Shown here: positions 59,689 through 64,000 of the stretch, piece by piece
Numbering within the stretch: position 1 is the first letter of the stretch
Layout: each line of letters opens with the position of its first letter
NCBI RefSeq assembly: GCF_018614615.1
Contig: NZ_JAGGOK010000020.1
Coordinates: 1-64,000 of the forward strand
DNA: 64,000 nucleotides
From: Streptomyces sp. ISL-100
GTDB taxonomy: Bacteria > Actinomycetota > Actinomycetes > Streptomycetales > Streptomycetaceae
Direction of reading: 5' to 3'
Program-made: the position numbers and the translations under genes
The notes under the pieces: model-generated
Database searches by the model: none
Told to the model about the DNA's origin: nothing
The model's input: only the letters and a program-made list of their open reading frames with translations

Positions 59689-60046
59689 TGACAGCCCGGC
59701 GCGCCCGGTACTCGGCGACCAGGAGCGCCGTGGCGGTGTCGGTGAAGCCGTCGGCTTCCTCAAGAGCAGCAGCAGGCAGCGGGTCGCCTGGCTCGTAGCC
59801 GAGGGCAGGACGGCCGGAGACGTGCTCGCACAGGGCAGTGAGCCGGTCCAGGAGCGCGGCGCGGCGGGCCTGGTCCTGGTCGAGGGAGTGGAGCCAGATG
59901 AAGCAGGCGCGAGTGTCGAGAGGGCGCGGCGGCAGAGAGCTTCGGATCGCGTCGGCTCGCTCCGCCAGGGCGTTCCGCACGGGAACACGGAGCAGCGCGG
60001 CGAGGCGTTCGACGCGCGGCGAGCGGTCCGTGAGGGTCGCAGTCAT
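59678..60046 (-). CDS. unknown 122-aa helical protein
   Basis: ATG 60046. Helical (PRVERLAALLRVPVRNALAE, DQDQARRAALLDRLTALCEH). It is coupled to the membrane gene downstream. No family is recognised. Confidence 0.55.
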   Translation of the reverse strand: MTATLTDRSPRVERLAALLRVPVRNALAERADAIRSSLPPRPLDTRACFIWLHSLDQDQARRAALLDRLTALCEHVSGRPALGYEPGDPLPAAALEEADGFTDTATALLVAEYRARRAVSAG

Positions 60047-60075
60047 GAATCCCACTGTTGCAGCGGGCACTGACA

Positions 60076-60107
60076 GCCCGGCCGGGCACGTTCTCGTCCG
60101 GCCGGGC
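60076..60107 (-). terminator. GC-rich hairpin terminator
   Basis: gcccggccgg (60076-60085) and ccggccgggc (60098-60107) form a perfect 10-bp stem with a 12-base loop, downstream of the 60115-60447 gene and before the next gene. Confidence 0.65.
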
Positions 60108-60114
60108 CCGCGAA

Positions 60115-60447
60115 TCAGCCGGTTCCGCCGAAGAGGCCCCCGTTGCCGCCATTGCCGCCCTCGCCGCCGTCGGGCGGAGAGGACGGCTGGGGAGTCGTGC
60201 CGCCGGTGCCGCCGTCACCGCCCCCGGCCTGGCACTCGGCGTCGAAGATGGGGCAGGTCGGGTTGCCCGTCGGCTCGTTGGTCGGCGGGGCGTCAGTGGG
60301 CTGGGACGACGAGGACGGAGTCGGGTCCGGGTCGGGCTCGGTGGAGCCGCCGAACACAGCGAAAGCGGCGATGACGGCGCCGACGATGACCAGGACGGCG
60401 CCGAGGATGAGGCCGACGGTGCGGCGGGAGGGCGCGGGAGCGCTCAC
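60115..60447 (-). CDS. 110-aa membrane-anchored, Pro/Gly-rich protein
   Basis: One transmembrane segment (LILGAVLVIVGAVIAAFAVF, about 13-32) is followed by a long extracellular Pro/Ser/Thr then Gly-rich tail with one CPIFDAEC loop. It is likely a surface protein of unknown role. Confidence 0.65.
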   Translation of the reverse strand: MSAPAPSRRTVGLILGAVLVIVGAVIAAFAVFGGSTEPDPDPTPSSSSQPTDAPPTNEPTGNPTCPIFDAECQAGGGDGGTGGTTPQPSSPPDGGEGGNGGNGGLFGGTG

Positions 60448-60569
60448 GGAGCGGGTTCCTTCCGTACGAGGATTGAGAGCCCGGACGGTGGCCGCTGAAA
60501 GTGGCTTGTGTCGCTCCCTGGGCGATGGCCCAAGGTGGCGGTGGGACGGGACTGCGCCACGATGTTCAG

Positions 60570-60899
60570 ATGCACGACGAGGAGCCGTTGGAAGACTGGG
60601 CCCGCAAGCGCGAGGAGCGCCGGAACGCTTCGAAGGGGAAGCTGCGGGCTGTACCGCTCACGGGCGGCCCGCACCGTGGGGCGCACGTCGATCCGGACGC
60701 GCCCCGGGCGATCCAGGAGTGGACCGGAACCGAGTGGGAGACGGTCGCCGTCGCCGAGGATCTGGCTGCCGCCAAGGCCCTGTTGTTCCCGCCTGCGCCG
60801 GTCGAGGAGAAGCCCACCGAGTGGGACCGTCCGCCTGGACTGGGCAAGGGCCGGGGCAGGCACAGGAAGCCGACCCCGGCGGAGGAGCAGGGCCAGTAG
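60570..60899 (+). CDS. DUF6087-like small protein
   Basis: ATG 60570. The 109-residue protein shows EPLEDWARKREERRN, RAVPLTGGPHRGAHVDPDAP, then RAIQEWTGTEWETVAVAED, which I associate with the Streptomyces DUF6087 family. Function unknown; cytoplasmic. Confidence 0.65.
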   Translation: MHDEEPLEDWARKREERRNASKGKLRAVPLTGGPHRGAHVDPDAPRAIQEWTGTEWETVAVAEDLAAAKALLFPPAPVEEKPTEWDRPPGLGKGRGRHRKPTPAEEQGQ

Positions 60900-60908
60900 G
60901 CCGCGCGC

Positions 60909-61289
60909 CTACCGGACCTTCGCGAGGGACGGCGCCTTGACCGCCGGGGCCGGGGCCTTCACGGCGGGCGCCTTCGGCATGGACGGAGCCTTGGGCGCGC
61001 CGGGCATCTTCGGCTTCGCCTGGTGCCGGTTCGTGCCTCCGCCGGCCGTGCCGGGCACCCCTACGCCGCCGTCCGCCGGACGGGGCGTTCCGCTGCCGTA
61101 GACGATGCACGGGCGGTGAGCGGCGGAAGGGACGAGATCACCGCTCTTGGCGCGCTCGGTTCGGCACTCGGGGGTGCCGTCGCCATCACCCCCGGCACAG
61201 CCGGTCAGGAGCAGCGCGGCGGCGGTGACAGTGGCTATGCCTGCTGAGGCGAGACGCAGCGAGCAGAGCCGGGCGGTGAAGGTGTTCAC
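60909..61289 (-). CDS. putative lipoprotein with KAP-rich tail
   Basis: A signal peptide ends in the lipobox LLTGCAGG (Cys about 31). The C-terminus repeats KAP/PKAP units, suggesting a wall-spanning disordered tail. One Cys pair (ECRTERA...HRPCIVYG) may form a disulphide. Function unknown. Confidence 0.65.
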   Translation of the reverse strand: MNTFTARLCSLRLASAGIATVTAAALLLTGCAGGDGDGTPECRTERAKSGDLVPSAAHRPCIVYGSGTPRPADGGVGVPGTAGGGTNRHQAKPKMPGAPKAPSMPKAPAVKAPAPAVKAPSLAKVR

Positions 61290-61407
61290 GAACGGGGCCT
61301 TCCAGATGGAGGAGCAGTTGGCCGCGCATCGTGGGCGGGGTATGCCGATTGCGTCGCGTGCTGAAGCCCGGCGGCCCGGCCTCCGGGGCGGGAGGCCGGG
61401 CGCAGGC

Positions 61408-62571
61408 TCAGACAGCTAGGTCGTACTCGTCGTCCCACAGGTCGTCGTAGTGGTAGAGCCCGGTGAGGTAGTCGCGGAGCCGTGGCTCCCAGTCGACGCC
61501 GTGGAGGACGGCCAGGACGTACGCGGCAACGGCGGGGCATACGACGTCTCCGGCCTGCTGGAACTGGCTGGAGCGCGACCCCTGCCACGGGTAGGTGGCG
61601 CGGAAGGAGACGAGTGTTCCGGCTTCGGCGGAGGTGAGGCGCTTCCCGTCGCTTTCGCGGACCCAGGTGCGGGTCTTGCCGGTGAGGCACCAGGACGGTT
61701 TGTCGGCGGAGAAGCAGTTGCCGCCCTTGGCTCGGCCGGTCGTCGGGTCAATGGGGCGCTGTCCTCGGGTGTTGATCCGCTCGCCCTCGTCCCAGCTGAG
61801 TGCTTTGGCCATCGTCGTGACCGGCAGGGGCGCGGCAGGCGGCGTGATGTCGACCCAGCGGTGGCGGGAGGCGAGCATGAACGTCCGCTTGCGGCGGGAG
61901 GCCACGCCGAGGTCTGCGGCCTCCAGGACGGCCCAGGAGGTACGGAACCAGTCGGCGCACCCGAACTCGACGGACAGCTCTTCCAGGATCTCCTCGGGCA
62001 GGTTGCTGGACTGCTCCATGACCATCCACTGGACGGGGGCGCCTGCCGCCTGAAGACCGAGCGGCCAGATGGCGACCTCGGCCATCAGGCCGATACGCGG
62101 GTCAGTCAGTCCGTCGAGCATGGCGCGGACTTCGGCCCAGCTTTGGCCGGAGCGCGGGGCGTAGCCCTGGTGGTACCCGAGATCGGCGCACAGCGGGCAG
62201 TCGCCTTCGAGATCGGGGAACAGCTCGTCGCAGCACACCTCGTCGAGACGGATGAACCCTCCGGCTTCACCGACGGCCGCGATGGTGTCCCGCAGGATGT
62301 CGATGTTCGTGGCGAGGAGTCCGGCGCGCTTGCCCGCCGTCGAGAAGCTGGGGCATGGGGGGCTGATGATGACGCCGACGGTGCAGCGCAGGGCGGGGTG
62401 TTCGGGGTCGAGCTTGCTGACGTCGGCGCAGATACGGACGTGGCCAGCGGCTCGGGCGGTGGCGCAGGCGTCTTCGTTGATGTCGACGCCGACGACGTCG
62501 AAGCGGGTGATGCCGAGGACGGATTGCAGGCCCTCGCCCCAGCCGCCGGGGCCAGCACACAGCTCGATCAC
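61408..62571 (-). CDS. DNA cytosine-C5 methyltransferase
   Basis: The 387-residue protein starts at GTG 62571. Motif I IELCAGPGGWGEGL at the very N-terminus, motif IV SPPCPSFSTAG with the catalytic Cys (about 73), a VASRRKRTFML segment corresponding to motif VIII, and GDVVCPAVAAYVL as motif X are all present. It transfers a methyl group from SAM to cytosine in DNA. No cognate endonuclease is adjacent, so it is likely a solitary methyltransferase protecting the element. Confidence 0.88.
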   Translation of the reverse strand: MIELCAGPGGWGEGLQSVLGITRFDVVGVDINEDACATARAAGHVRICADVSKLDPEHPALRCTVGVIISPPCPSFSTAGKRAGLLATNIDILRDTIAAVGEAGGFIRLDEVCCDELFPDLEGDCPLCADLGYHQGYAPRSGQSWAEVRAMLDGLTDPRIGLMAEVAIWPLGLQAAGAPVQWMVMEQSSNLPEEILEELSVEFGCADWFRTSWAVLEAADLGVASRRKRTFMLASRHRWVDITPPAAPLPVTTMAKALSWDEGERINTRGQRPIDPTTGRAKGGNCFSADKPSWCLTGKTRTWVRESDGKRLTSAEAGTLVSFRATYPWQGSRSSQFQQAGDVVCPAVAAYVLAVLHGVDWEPRLRDYLTGLYHYDDLWDDEYDLAV

Positions 62572-62583
62572 GCGCTCCGGCTC

Positions 62584-62736
62584 TCACTCTTCCCAGGGCA
62601 GGAGCCAGCGGCCGGGCCAAGGAGCGGCACTCTCGTCGAGCTCGGCCATGACGTGCGCGGGTATGGGGGCGCCGGTGGCCTTGTAGGAGAGGGCGGTGGT
62701 GACGACGCTTGCTTGAGCTGCGGTCAGTTCGGTCAC
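62584..62736 (-). CDS. 50-aa protein upstream of the C5 methyltransferase
   Basis: GTG 62736 to 62584 encodes VTELTAAQASVVTTALSYKA and ends RWLLPWEE. It lies 12 bases before the methyltransferase start, so both are probably co-transcribed. No family is recognised. Confidence 0.5.
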   Translation of the reverse strand: MTELTAAQASVVTTALSYKATGAPIPAHVMAELDESAAPWPGRWLLPWEE

Positions 62737-62890
62737 TGGGGGGTCTCTTTCGCTTCGGGCCGGTCGGCGGTTGCTCTCCGCCAACACCAGAAATACTACA
62801 GGGCGCGTCATGCATCTTCCATCTGTGCAGGTCAAATGGGCAGAGAGGGGCGTGCTGTAGCCAAAGTGAGAGGGTGTGAGGCTGTGCAGA

Positions 62891-62921
62891 GGGGTGCTTC
62901 CTCGCAGCGAGGAAGCACCCC
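62891..62921 (-). terminator. 14-bp perfect hairpin terminator
   Basis: ggggtgcttcctcg (62891-62904) pairs perfectly with cgaggaagcacccc (62908-62921) over a three-base loop, following the 62991-63734 gene on the minus strand. Confidence 0.85.
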
Positions 62922-62990
62922 TACGGAGAGTGGGCTAGCGTTCTGCCAGCAGGGACGTCACGAGAACCCCCGTCCGTGGCGTCCCTGCCC

Positions 62991-63734
62991 TCACGCCGCG
63001 CCCCGAGCGCACAGGTCGATGACCAGGCGCGCGCCCTCCTCCGGGCGCAGCAACTCAGCGAGCGCACCCAGCAGTCCGGCCAGCACCTCGTCATCCCAGT
63101 CGACGACCTCATTCGGGTCGTCCTGGCCAGGCGCGTAAAGCTCCACGTCCCGCCCATCCCAGTCGGCGTGCCCCATGCACAGCTTCGAGTCCTTCGCCTC
63201 GAACACGGCCACCTCGTAACGGCGCCCGTCGCCCGGGGCCAGCAGCCCCACCCGGCGGGCGACCGCGTGGCGCAGCGCGGCCTCCTCGGCGGCAGCGGCG
63301 GTTTCCCGCAGCTCGGTCAGCATCGCCGTACCGACGCCGTCCAGGAGCCGCCGCAGCGCCGCCTTGCGCTCCTCGCGCCGAGCCCGGTCGACGGGCTCCT
63401 GGGCGCGGCACTCCGCACGCCAGCACGCACACCGCCCGCAGTCCTGGCACCCCTGGGCGAGGGTGCAGCCGCACCGGCAGTCGAAGGCCCCGCAGCCGGC
63501 CGCGTGCTGCGCCTTCGGCACGGGCGCGGGGATGGTTGCCAGGGACCGGGACAACTCGGTGAAGTCGCGGTCCTCTTCGACCAGGTCGGCGGCGAAGGAT
63601 TGGCCGTTCGCGCGCAGCATCGCGGCCACCTCGTCGCAGGTCTGCCGTCGCACGATGAGGGCGTGCGCCTCGACCTGGGCGCCGATGAGCAGCGGGAAGG
63701 AGTCGGGGGCGGGGGTGTTCTCGGGCATGGGCAT
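62991..63734 (-). CDS. unknown 247-aa protein with a Cys-rich middle
   Basis: ATG 63734 (or ATG 63728). A Cys cluster at about 80-110 (CGAFDCRCGC, CQDCGRCACWRAEC) may bind zinc, followed by a helical domain and an acidic C-terminus (DPNEVVDWDDEVLAG). No family is recognised. Confidence 0.6.
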   Translation of the reverse strand: MPMPENTPAPDSFPLLIGAQVEAHALIVRRQTCDEVAAMLRANGQSFAADLVEEDRDFTELSRSLATIPAPVPKAQHAAGCGAFDCRCGCTLAQGCQDCGRCACWRAECRAQEPVDRARREERKAALRRLLDGVGTAMLTELRETAAAAEEAALRHAVARRVGLLAPGDGRRYEVAVFEAKDSKLCMGHADWDGRDVELYAPGQDDPNEVVDWDDEVLAGLLGALAELLRPEEGARLVIDLCARGAA

Positions 63735-63793
63735 GGTCTCCAGACGGAATCGGGGCGCGCCGTGCAGGGGCGCGCCCCGTGGGGTGGGATGAG

Positions 63794-64000
63794 TCAGCGG
63801 GCGAGCAGCGGGGCGAGGTGCACCAGGTGGTCGACGCCGACGCCGTGCAACTCGGCGGACGCGGGCGTGGAGTCCCGCACGCGGGCGACCGGATCGGTGG
63901 GCGGGGCGATGTAGCCGAACGGGCCGGTCGCGCCTCCGAAGGTGAGGCCACTGTCGTCGAGCTGGTCGACGTCGGTGAACTGCGCCAGGTGCGCGGCCAC
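63794..64000 (-). CDS. gene running off the right edge
   Basis: The frame is open to the last base and may begin at the edge GTG or continue beyond. The visible 68 residues (for example GATGPFGYIAPPTDPVARVR) show no domain. Incomplete. Confidence 0.4.
   Translation of the reverse strand: MAAHLAQFTDVDQLDDSGLTFGGATGPFGYIAPPTDPVARVRDSTPASAELHGVGVDHLVHLAPLLAR

Noticed and set aside
61450..63138. 562-codon plus-strand frame over the cytosine methyltransferase
   Set aside because: It is antisense to the methyltransferase and two smaller genes and lacks motifs.
1..64000. Search for tRNA or rRNA genes and an integrase attachment repeat
   Set aside because: I saw no cloverleaf with a GTTCGA/GTTCAA T-loop in the right context and no direct repeat pair near the recombinase. 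Isolated gttcga matches, such as at 51045, lack acceptor and anticodon stems.

Overview
The window has high GC content, very GC-rich third codon positions, frequent GTG/TTG starts with purine-rich ribosome binding sites, and gene families typical of Streptomyces: Scr1-type XRE/DUF5753 regulators with DUF397 partners, an FxLD-type lanthipeptide cluster, ISAs1-family transposase remains, and many small Cys-rich proteins. It is best read as part of a Streptomyces mobile element, or mosaic of elements, combining phage-type DNA-packaging genes (terminase large subunit, portal-MuF fusion, giant polyvalent methyltransferase-helicase) with plasmid/ICE-type genes (FtsK/TraB-like translocase, tyrosine recombinase) and two peptide-modification cargoes. 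I recognise no tRNA, rRNA, CRISPR array, major capsid gene, tape measure or replication initiator.

Layout. 1-219: right end of an ISAs1-like IS. 317-1153: DEDDh exonuclease. 1.2-17.6 kb, minus strand: one uninterrupted 16.4-kb reading frame carrying an N6-adenine methyltransferase, an SNF2-like helicase and many accessory domains, with a convincing 112-codon gene hidden in another frame at 13366-13704. 18.1-21.6 kb, minus: portal-MuF and small neighbours, arranged with TGATG overlaps. 21.7-22.7 kb: orphan DUF5753 and MazG-like genes. 22.8-32.6 kb, minus: class I lanthipeptide operon of FxLD type (PCMT-like methyltransferase, precursor, LanB, LanC, thiopeptide-type domain protein, TPR-like protein, ABC transporter). 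33.1-35.2 kb, minus: five overlapping regulatory genes. 35.4-39.0 kb: class IV aminotransferase, HTH-SUMF1 fusion, resolvase-like protein, XRE/DUF5753 plus DUF397. 39.2-40.3 kb: tyrosine recombinase.

40.6-43.7 kb, plus: a 56-codon acidic peptide gene, a strong hairpin, a JmjC/cupin oxygenase, an aldo/keto reductase and an APH-like kinase. This looks like an undescribed RiPP-like cassette. A perfect 38-bp inverted repeat sits at the oxygenase/reductase junction. 43.9-49.3 kb, plus: unknown and Cys-rich proteins, HNH nuclease, a short leader ORF with hairpin, then the FtsK/TraB-like translocase and a small membrane protein. 49.4-64 kb: lipoproteins, a P-loop kinase, small DNA-binding proteins, a phage-type structural-like protein, VanX-like dipeptidase, terminase large subunit, another HNH nuclease, a cytosine-C5 methyltransferase and many unknown small genes.

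The packaging genes would move DNA, the methyltransferases and polyvalent protein would protect the element or condition a new host, and the translocase would drive conjugative or intracellular DNA movement. The peptide clusters are cargo. The termini and attachment sites of the element are not visible. All assignments come from reading the sequence; no database search was run.
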